Positions 12,101 through 19,309 of a stretch of DNA of 64,000 nt are shown one piece after another. Position numbers and translations under genes: made by a program. Origin of the DNA: Parapristionchus giblindavisi (taxonomy: Eukaryota > Nematoda > Chromadorea > Rhabditida > Diplogasteridae). Each line of letters begins with the position of its first letter. Within the stretch, counting starts at the first letter, position 1. The notes beneath the pieces were generated by a model. It made no database searches. It was given only the letters and a program-made list of their open reading frames with translations, and was not told the DNA's origin. The DNA lies in contig CALSFV010000290.1 in the NCBI GenBank assembly GCA_943737045.1, positions 425,640 to 489,639 on the forward strand, written 5' to 3'.

Positions 12101-15100
12101 TACCTTCCATCGCAGGGATATTCTCAAGGTGTCGGGTTTCGCTTCCATTCCTGTGTTTCATGTTCATCTCCATAATGACGCCAATGGAAAGGTTCGGTCA
12201 TTTAGGCGAACTGCAACAAGGATCATTGATTTATGAGCACATTACAGTAATCAAGGATTATTTATTGATTATTGACATTCTGAAAACATAATATTAATAT
12301 TCTATGTTGTTGATTGATTGCGAGATATAGTAAAATACTGATAACAGTCGAAAAAGCGGTATTAATAAACCACAATTCGTAATTAAACCATAGCCAATGA
12401 TGCACCGTAACTTGTTCTTCGGCCTCGTCACATAAAACAATTAAAACCACAAGATGGCCCACTTAGTGTAGTATTTCATGGGTTTTACATAATTTTCAAC
12501 TACTTATTTGTACAATTCGCAAAACAAATCCCGAACGGAAGGTACCTATGCCCGTTAAAGACAGTCACCCTTCACATGAGCGCACACGTATAAGCAACAA
12601 AACAGAGATAGCATATTACGGATTGATACCAACCTCGACGACGAAAGAGGCTTCGACGGCCTCGACGGAGCTGGGCGACTTCATCCATTGACATCCTCCA
12701 TTGTCATCCTCCACTGTACCTAAACGGAAACACAAAGTATCATGAGTTCAGTACTTTACATTCTACGATATACTGAAGTGCACGGAGGGCAATTTTCATT
12801 AAAAAGGGCGAGTATAGAATCTACCAAAAGTCAAAGTGATCGACAGAGAAATCGTGGTCAGACTCAAAAAATACGAAACGAATACCGTATATTTTCTGTT
12901 GATTGAGCCTCTTAATATTCTATTTCATCTGTATATTCTGTGTTCCTAGTTTTTTATATTACTTTAAGTTGTTGTGCATCTACCTAGACCGAAATAATTT
13001 GAGTAAATTCAAAAATGAGGGTAAAAACAGTGTTTAAAGATTTATCACTGTGACCGTGAAATAGAATATACACGCACAGACTTTTTTACGGATATGGATG
13101 AAAACTTCACGGATACGGATGAAAGAATATTCGTACCCATTGCCCTCCGTGAAGTGAAATAAGAAAAAAAGCGAGAAGGGGAATAGAAAAAAATTGAATA
13201 AAACTTCTCTGATATGTTAACTGCCGAAGTGGCCCTTATTCCGCTTTGATCTTCCTATTCCGAGAGTGACCGACGTTATTGGACCTGAAAGTAATTGTGT
13301 ACAACCCATTTAGAAACAAAAATAACGAAATTAAAAGCAGATGAACAGCAAGCAACGGAGAAAACAAGAAACAGAGCCAAAGAGCTGGAAACAATGAAAT
13401 TATAGTTTGTAGTTTTGTTGTTCGATCGCGGACTGACTTTTCCAGAAACGAAAAAAATGTTTGAAGCGTCAACGCAAATTGTTTTCATTATTTTATGATT
13501 GGAATTTGATTGAAATGCCATCATATCGCAAAAACAAGCAATAAAAAAATCATCCACCCCACAAGGAGCGAATATTGTGACGAGTTTGTAAAAACAACAA
13601 ATTTTTACAAACTGTTTGTTCTTTTCACAAATAGTTTGTAAAATGGGGCGAAATTTGTTTATCGTACGATATAAATCGAATACAATTGATCAAAACCGTG
13701 CGGGGTACGAACCAACTACTAACAGTAATAATGTTTTGATCGATTGATCAGACCACAAACTACGAAAAGAACAAATATCAAAGATTACACTCACCTCCTT
13801 CTGCATGAATCCCGTCAGGGCTGGGATTTTGTGTTTTGTGTTTTGTGTTTTTTTGTGTTTTTCATGGTTTTGGGCACAAAAATTTTTGTGTTAAAATTTT
13901 GTGTAAAAATGACACAAAATAACACAAAAAATTTGTATCAATTTTCCGATTTTCATGAAGAAAATCGATGACATTTTTCGAAACGTATGATATAATTTTA
14001 TCAGCAACATTGTAGATTTTGCAATAATGGGACGATTTTGATCTAAAATTTCGTATTATCGATAATTCGAAGCTTGCTATCTCCATTTTCGTTCAGCAAA
14101 AGACCAAACTCGTGGTTTCTGAGTCGTAGTTCTGTTTTGAATTGCTATTGCATGTTGTTTTGCTCATATGAAAGTTCTATATCGAAAAATACCCATTTAT
14201 TAGCTATAGATCTAGTGGAAAATTTTTTTGTGTTTTTTTGTGTTTTGTGTACACAAAAAAATATTTTTGTGTTTTTTGTGTACACAAAATTTTTGTGTCA
14301 AGAAAACGTTTTGTGTCCCAGCCCTGAATCCCGTTCGTCCAATCACGAGTAATTCGCAGGCACTGTAATGACACTAATTCAGTCAACAACTTACATACTA
14401 CGTTTTATTCAAATATCAAAGATCAAATTACAAAACGAAATTTAAATAATCCTAAATCCTTATAGTAGATAGAATAAATAATAAAAAATAGATAAGTGAA
14501 TATATGCTTCTGATATCAAACTGGTCGCTCCGAAGTAAAAGTAACATCAATAACTGACTCAATTAAACTTAATTCTCCAATGGAACATCAACTCACCGTG
14601 ATCCAGATGTATTCCCGAGGAATATCACCGTTCCCAACTCTCTCGCACTCCATCCGACATGTACGTCCTAGAAGTACACAGGTAGAATCAACGTAAAAAA
14701 CTCAAATGTGAACCGGAAATGAAAGTGGAGAACGCCGAGGCACACAATGCTGACAGAAAAGTGAAGAAAGAGTCTTATTAAGAAGAGAATCTAAGTCGAA
14801 CAGTGCAATTCGAGCAAAGTAAGTGTAATTCGCCAATTCAAAGAGAAATATAACGAGTATAAGGTGGCAACTGAGCAAAATGAGAGGAGCGATATAAAGG
14901 CAATAGAATGGACCAATTGTTTGATGATATTACTTACATAAACAACTTAAATATATAAAAAATATATCGAATTACTCAAAACAGCTGTAGCCGTAAAACT
15001 CCTGACGGGGAAAAGGTAAGGCAATAGAAGGCATGTACGGTTCGGAACGATTTATTTTTTGAAACGATGTAACATTTTTTTCAAAACGAAAACACAATTC

Positions 15101-16997
15101 ATGGGTTGAGATGTTTAGTTTGAATTTTGCCTAGTTGTTACTTTTATGGGTACTGAAATCGAATAAGACTCGGCCGAGAATGCTGTGATAGCTAGAACAA
15201 CACGAAATCACACTTTCGTGATTTTATTTTGCGATTTTGACCTAATTAAGCTCAACGCACCACTTCCGGCCGGGGTTCATTTAATAGAGCTCATTGATAG
15301 CTACAAAATGAGCCCAAACACAGGTCATGACGTTTAGAATTGAGTTTGTGTTTTACTCATCTCGTTTTTCGCCGATTTTGGGTGCGCACAAAGTGGGCGG
15401 AGCTTGCGGCCCCTACACATAGTAACTACGCATGAAAGCATATAAGGAACTCACAGATTCCGAAAGATGTGATGTTTAATAATTACAATTTCAAATATTT
15501 TCGAAATATTATTTGCAGCCTGTGACAACTGCGTCGTTCCCACCATCTCCTCATTTTGTCCGAAAGAGCACGGAACCAAGGTGAATTTTGTAAATTTTGG
15601 CGCCAAATTCAAATTTCAAATTTTGAAATTTCAGGGTTGTGATTCATTCGCGATGAGACGAAATGGCACAAGGGTGGATCAGAATACGGGCTGCACTACC
15701 ATCGTCTGTCCTAATGAGGGAAAGATAGCGGTAGTTGTTTTGTTCATTTATTCATCACATATCACAAGAATGGAGTAAAATATGAGAAACCTCGATGCGA
15801 GGAAGGGTGTAATTATGGGACAGTGGTATTTATGAGTGAGACTGGCATTTTTTATGCAATAGAAAAGTCCTCAATTTTTAGCGTTATCAAATCGTTATTG
15901 GTGTTAAAATCTTGGAAATGTAGATGGAAAATGAAAAGTTGTATGATAGTGAGAGTAGCTGGAAAAGTATCATAAAAAAAATCTCAACTGGTATTCGTTG
16001 TAAGAGATTGCTTCATAATTAGCAATCTCTCAACGAATACTAGTTGAGATTTTAACACCCCATGATAGTTCAAAGATAAAAGATCAAAGATAAAAGATCA
16101 AAGAAACATTACAGTTCCACAATCCGGTAACGCGCTCGTTTGTGGCGTCAACACCGGCGATGCACTGCGCCAACGGAACATGGCTGACCGATGTCGGAGA
16201 TCCGGTGCCGCCCCAGCTGCACGTCACATGTGTGGAGTGGAGTGGAGATAGGAGTGGTGAGTGCATTTATTTATCATACAGCATAAAGATGTTTCAACAA
16301 GTAAAATGAACGAATTAAAATTAAGAAATCTGCAGACGGGGAAATAAAAAATAAAGGGGACAATGGACAAAGGGGGAATGGGGGAAGGAAGATCTGCGAC
16401 AGTGGCTGGCTATACAAGGCCTTGATCGGAAAGGAATTTTAGACTAACTCCATAATAGAGTGTCGGGAAATCAGTTCTAACGAATCATTGAAAATATGAC
16501 ATTTGCATAGTATCTACAATAGTTACAGTTTAAAAAAAACAATTCTACTCTCCGCTGTGGTAAGGCTCTTTCGTGGACAACGAAAGCGAGACAGCATTGC
16601 CAGAGCGGAGAATTTGAAATTAATTCGGGATGTGCTTTTAAGTGGAATAACTAGCTTCAATCAACCAATAATCAATTACAGTATGCGGCAACGGCGGTTG
16701 CACTTACGAGCTGGAAGACCAACATGCTATGGTCCGATACTCAGCCGTCGGCGGCTGTTATGAACTGTACTGCTCGAATGGAAACATTTTCGTGCGTTGA
16801 TCTTTGATCTGTGACCAGATTGATCTTTGATCTTTGATCTTTGACTTCAGGGTTTCAATCCGAGAACGCAGAAATGGCAGTCTGCTAATCAGGGACATTT
16901 CACGTGTACGGAGCGTGGATGGAAACCGGCCTACGGCATTCGAGTCGACGATTTATACGACTTCGGCTTCCATATTAGAATTCGATGCGGACAATAG
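135..16997 (+). CDS. Secreted multi-module Cys-rich protein (C6/DUF281-like), 5' partial
   Basis: Exons read by eye with matching phases: 135-208, 1998-2127, 2376-2421, 2486-2570, 2762-2818, 3004-3094, 3195-3229, 3682-3789, 4023-4155, 10403-10492, 15519-15580, 15635-15730, 16115-16256, 16682-16791 and 16851-16997, ending in TAG. The protein repeats a module of the form CxxC, then CP.G, then C...C, then C....W, then V.C (for example CKKC, YSIKC, IDCSQNANW, AVTC), which is the spacing of the nematode C6 (DUF281) domain. At least three and a half modules are visible; the N-terminus and any signal peptide lie left of the window. The role is unknown: such domains are extracellular and disulphide-rich. 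Weak points: the exon 3682 acceptor (TTTTAAAG) is not canonical. The link 10492 to 15519 needs donor GGTATC. If donor 10489 is used instead, exon 10769-10801 ends the protein with TGA. In that case 15519-16997 would be a separate gene whose start was not found. Confidence 0.62.
226..378. mobile_element. Fold-back MITE in intron (ACACAGAGAAA ends)
   Basis: Near-perfect inverted repeat: GTGTTATCCACAGCACCTG on the left is mirrored by the complement at 330-355, with inner arms GTGTTAAATAT. A diverged relative lies at 17826-17962. No autonomous partner or target duplication could be fixed by eye. Confidence 0.6.
808..1292. mobile_element. Terminal-inverted-repeat element, about 485 bp
   Basis: The ends read CACAGGT and ACCTGTG. 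Long imperfect arms follow: GAACCGTTTCCG and CCACTTCCA at 832-860 are mirrored at 1231-1258. It contains no coding capacity. It sits in the 209-1997 intron of the multi-C6 gene. The rest of that intron shows only a C homopolymer near 1472-1487 and CTCCCT low-complexity sequence at 1828-1885. Confidence 0.5.
2148..2267. mobile_element. TTAA fold-back MITE, family A
   Basis: First of about 20 copies in this window. Family A is a palindrome of about 120 bp: TTAAAGGCACACCCCGAGCT, then AATTTGAAACTCTCCGC, a centre rich in CTCTCGCTTTCTTTG, then the complement. The outer TTAA on both sides is consistent with a TTAA target duplication. This copy starts 20 bp after the donor of the 1998-2127 exon. Confidence 0.7.
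3562..3681. mobile_element. TTAA MITE family A abutting a splice acceptor
   Basis: The palindrome runs from TTAAAGGCACACCC to AATTTTAAAG. The final AAAG is directly followed by the coding exon that starts at 3682, so the element's terminal repeat appears to supply the acceptor AG. Confidence 0.65.
4703..7944 (-). CDS. Seven-transmembrane chemoreceptor-like gene, incomplete or decayed
   Basis: It reads leftward from the ATG at 7944 with exons 7944-7804, 7690-7516 (or 7565), 7173-7036, 6899-6802, 5096-5015 and 4775-4703. The start encodes a hydrophobic segment beginning FHVIGALSFVINLLG, followed by YLILLQSP and further membrane segments (VSVLFMSLVPLTY, ALLYTLCTVIPIFIF). This is the organisation of nematode SRI/SRH/STR-type GPCRs, which sense odorants in ciliated neurons; the exact family was not resolved. 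The gene is nested, antisense, in the 4156-10402 intron of the multi-C6 gene. Problems: exon 6802 ends in phase 0 but exon 5096 needs phase 2, so a small exon is missing between them or the frame is broken. No exon for the last transmembrane segment is visible left of 4703. Two MITEs and a tRNA-like element lie in the 1.7-kb intron. A pseudogene is possible. Confidence 0.55.
4830..4953. mobile_element. TTAA MITE family A
   Basis: Palindromic copy ending in GGGATGTGCCTTTAAAA. Its left part is diverged. It lies inside the chemoreceptor gene, in the intron between its last two visible exons. Confidence 0.65.
5120..5215. mobile_element. TTAA MITE family A, 5'-eroded
   Basis: The right end AAATTAGCACGCGTG then TGCCTTTAA and the central GAGAGAGCATGGCCAGAGCG are intact. 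The left end is shortened and begins about 20 bp from the acceptor of chemoreceptor exon 5096. Confidence 0.55.
5448..5568. mobile_element. TTAA MITE family B
   Basis: A 121-bp perfect-type palindrome starting TTAAAGGGAGCGTTACC and ending GGTTACGCTCCCTTTAA. Other copies are at 19453-19573 and 19945-20065, with a decayed one near 40978-41096. Flanking arms containing GATATCGATCGTGATT show that it inserted into an older inverted repeat. Confidence 0.8.
6328..6434. mobile_element. TTAA MITE family A
   Basis: It begins TTAAAGGCACGCCTCCAGCT and ends GCCTTTAAA. Its right TTAA is shared with the tRNA-containing element that follows at 6431. Confidence 0.6.
6431..6767 (-). mobile_element. TTAA element containing a decayed tRNA-like promoter (copy 1)
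   Basis: It starts TTAAAGGTGG and ends near TTAA 6764-6767. It aligns along its whole length with 9229-9576. On the minus strand it keeps the B-box-like GCAAGTTCGAAACC around 6615-6635, but the A-box region is mutated compared with the other copy. Confidence 0.6.
8000..9090. other. Non-coding stretch upstream of the chemoreceptor gene
   Basis: No convincing exon on either strand. Two minus-strand ORFs here are low-complexity or GC-skewed and lack family resemblance. The region upstream of the ATG at 7944 is the likely promoter of the chemoreceptor gene. Confidence 0.4.
9176..9222. repeat. GATCAAA heptamer tandem repeat
   Basis: Tandem and slightly degenerate GATCAAA units. The same heptamer recurs in introns at 16078-16105, 16796-16848, 18158-18186, 18504-18530, 18609-18640, 22096-22130, 42408-42455 and in every 5.93-kb unit. 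Confidence 0.85.
9229..9576 (-). mobile_element. TTAA element carrying tRNA-like A and B boxes (copy 2, SINE-like)
   Basis: Bounded by TTAAAGGTGG and CCACCATCTTTAA. On the minus strand, about 9482-9404, there is a tRNA-type internal promoter: A box TAGCGCAGTGGTAAACG, and about 40 nt on, B box GCAAGTTCGAAACC. This is the arrangement recognised by TFIIIC. A tRNA-derived segment enclosed by TTAA-type terminal repeats is unusual. Confidence 0.6.
9826..10900 (+). repeat. Left arm of long palindrome
   Basis: Reverse-complement match to 12346-13672, starting at the shared ATATCGTACGATAAAC. It contains coding exon 10403-10492 of the multi-C6 gene and exon-like 10769-10801. The copy in the other arm runs backwards. 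Confidence 0.9.
11333..11843. mobile_element. hAT-type non-autonomous element, copy 1 (511 bp)
   Basis: The terminal repeats begin CAGGGCTGGGA and end CCCAGCCCTG. The flanking 8-bp target duplication is ATCGGCGC at 11325-11332 and 11844-11851. The 8-bp duplication with CAG...CTG ends is the hAT signature. Interior TTTTGTG repeats form arms. It lies in the spacer of the palindrome and is the same length as, and by eye identical to, 13816-14326. Confidence 0.92.
12346..13672 (-). repeat. Right arm of long palindrome, with insertion and deletion
   Basis: Inverted copy of 9826-10900. It contains an extra 371-bp element (12781-13151) absent from the left arm. It lacks about 90 bp of the left arm around 10705-10830, including the exon-like 10769-10801. 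The exon copy lies in antisense at about 12634-12719. Confidence 0.9.
12781..13151. mobile_element. 371-bp terminal-inverted-repeat element with 5-bp target duplication
   Basis: Perfect 13-bp ends CACGGAGGGCAAT and ATTGCCCTCCGTG, flanked by AAGTG on both sides. The left palindrome arm preserves the empty site (single AAGTG). CAC-starting ends with a 5-bp duplication recall Transib/CMC-like transposons, but no transposase is present, so the superfamily is open. Confidence 0.88.
13816..14326. mobile_element. hAT-type non-autonomous element, copy 2 (511 bp), in a coding exon
   Basis: Same ends and length as 11333-11843. The target duplication is AATCCCGT at 13808-13815 and 14327-14334. It interrupts the 49-nt minus-strand exon 14362-13795. 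Confidence 0.92.
15979..16052. other. Compact intronic hairpin (pre-miRNA-like)
   Basis: Stem of about 31-33 bp starting AATCTCAACTGGTATTCG, an 8-nt loop TCATAATT and the opposite arm CGAATACTAGTTGAGATT. It shows one G:U-type change and a 2-nt bulge. It lies in the 15731-16114 intron. It could be a microRNA precursor or a very small MITE. Confidence 0.45.
16263..16430 (-). mobile_element. LINE 3' end remnant
   Basis: On the minus strand the sequence ends in an AAATAAATG-type tail. It shares KLLHLRDV-type 3' sequence (GATGTTTCAACAAGTAAAA on the plus strand) with the LINE pieces in each 5.93-kb unit. Confidence 0.5.
16541..16645. mobile_element. TTAA MITE family A
   Basis: Central palindrome with CGAAAGCGAGACAGCATTGC, right end GGGATGTGCTTTTAA. 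It lies in the intron just before exon 16682. Confidence 0.6.
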
Positions 16998-17602
16998 CGA
17001 ATCAATCCATATCTATGCCTTTAAACTATTCAGTCATTTCGTCCCTACGCTTTTTCTATGACTCTTGTACATATCATCTGTATTCGGCCTTTACCTTACA
17101 GAGAGGATGTCTAGCTTGAGCTTAGCGTGATGATGTACCCTTCAGCTAATGAAAAGCTCACCCCCTCCCTCTTTGTTAGTCTTATCTAAATATGTTCGTG
17201 TATTTGTCCTTAATCGAATCACTTTCCCATTGATCTCAATAAATTATGCCCGTTTAGATGTTTCACTTCATTTAATCTTTCGTGGACTAGCAAGAATGAT
17301 GAGAACTTGAGCTCTCCTTTTAAAACCGTTGATATGTCATCTCATAGTTTTCGACACAGAGAAATTGATCCATCTCGAAATTTTCACGCCCCACTTACAT
17401 ACACATCATTAAAATATAGTAATTCTAGTTCCAGTCGATGACTTCCTACATATTATCAAATCGGAGCCCCACCACCCGAATTATTGTTCTGTGTCTGATG
17501 GATAAATACAAAAAAATCTCAGCGTTACAGTAATCTATGGGACTAAATCGTTCGACATGAAACGGCTTTAATTATAACTTCATGCTCAAATTTCATATAA
17601 TA
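16998..17602. other. Intergenic 3'-to-3' region
   Basis: Between the stop of the plus-strand multi-C6 gene (16997) and the stop of the minus-strand PDZ gene (17603). AATAAA-like sequence at 17238-17245 (CTCAATAAATT) may be a polyadenylation signal. No other feature was seen. Confidence 0.5.
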
Positions 17603-19228
17603 TCAATCCTCATCCGTTTCCTTTCTATTCTTTCTTCTTCTTCCCCCGTCCCCATCGTCATCAGTCTTCTTAATACAATATAATTAGATTATTTTATTAT
17701 TTAAATGTTTTAAAATGCGTTCTCGTTTTTCACCAACTCTTTTTTTGTGTTTGCCGTCTTAGCGAGAACGCCTTTTAAGGGATCATATGTTTTGTATAAC
17801 AAATGCCAGAAATTCCGAGGTCTTTGTCAACGAGAGAAAAAAAGTGCACTACACGAACCTGTTTTCAACAATTTTTATGTCATTTTTAACACAAAAAGTG
17901 TTAAATATAACACTGCTAAGGTCTTCTGCACTGTGTAGCGCTCTATTTTTCTCGGTGGTCATTGTCTTTCTATGAAATATACACTACCTCCTTCAGTTCC
18001 CTATCGACTTTTTCCTTCGATCGACTCTTTTTGGTTTTAGACTTCGATTTGCTCTTATGTTTAGCAGCTTCCTCTTTCTTTTTCTTCTTAGCGTCCTTAT
18101 GCTTGAGCGCTTTGACGACGTTTACAGCCTTTTTCCTCGGTGGAACATTAATCTGAGAAAGATCAAAGATCAAAGATCAAAGATCAATCGAGCAATTTAA
18201 CTTACAAGATGGTTAGTATTGACGTTCTGCTCGATCTGTGCGTAGACTTCAGTTGACCTTTCAAGAAAATCTAGGCGCGAAGATCAAAGATCAAACATCA
18301 TAAGTAAAATATGCACGAACCAATAGAAGACTTAGCCGCAGTTACACTCTTGCAGCGAATTCCTGGTCTTTCTACAACCTTCGTCATCTCTTTCAATTCT
18401 CGTTCGCATATCTCGATGACGTCATCGGCGATACGCACATCCTTCGGCCTCTTCATCTTCGACGCAGCCAGAGCCTCCGTGACCTTCAAAATCATCTTTG
18501 ACCTTTAATCTTTGATCTTTGATCTTTGCTCTGCTAACCAAGGCCATACATGCTGGACTGCGGGCTCGTTCGTAGACGACATGACATACATTCTAAAAAT
18601 TGCGTATTGATCTTTGATCGTTGATCTTTGATCTTTGATCGTAATCTTACATCCTTGTTCATACGATCAGTTATTAGATGCACAGCATCGTCGACACTTG
18701 TCACAGGATGAAATTTGATATCGTTACCAACGGAGAGAATGGCATCGCCGACCTTTAATCATAGATACGGGATAATTATTTTTAAATAGTTTTTTTTAAT
18801 CGAGTGGAGGAATCTGCAGTCTCTGGTATTTCCAAGCTAGCAGTCTACTTGCCAACAAGAGGGTATTGTATATGTATTTAATACCTTGAAACATCTCTTG
18901 CTGATGGATCTGAAACCATTGTCCACAGAGCTGACGTAGACCTTGCTGAACACCGACTAAAACGATCAATAATATTGATATAATAAATATATATATATAT
19001 ATAATAAATATATATATTGACCGTATAAAATACACTTGTTTATTTGGTACGAGAGTAGCCAACCACTGCCACAATGAATTCCTATGTTTAGAGAGAGAAC
19101 ACCGTTTAGAGAGTAGGTAGATCAGAGAGAGCGAGGAAGGAAAGGAGGAAAGAGTGGGGCGTTAATCAATAGTTCTTCCTATGTTTAGCAGCAGTAGCAA
19201 TCCAATTATGCATTTTTATGTTATACGG

Positions 19229-19309
<81 letters not shown>

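Larger units (their letters stand above)
9091..14667 (-). pseudogene. Minus-strand gene fragment whose penultimate exon is split by a hAT element
   Basis: Three phase-compatible minus exons: 14667-14597 (starts DVHVGWSARELG), 14362-13795 interrupted, and 9156-9091 (VHLFDDSAILDP then a KKAKKRKGK tail and TAG). Once the 511-bp hAT insertion and one 8-bp target copy are discounted, the middle exon is 49 nt and the frame runs through. With the element present, the exon carries element-derived sequence and a stop. The function is not recognised; the Lys-rich C-terminus suggests a nuclear or nucleolar protein. The last intron spans the palindrome and a plus-strand exon of the multi-C6 gene, so the two models interlock. 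Either the locus has been rearranged or the 9091 exon belongs to another transcript. No 5' exons were found. Confidence 0.4.

Noticed and set aside
11980..12182. Minus-strand exon candidate starting at an ATG near 12170 (MEMNMKHRNGSE)
   Set aside because: No phase-compatible partner exon could be found, and alternative frames are equally open. Left unannotated.
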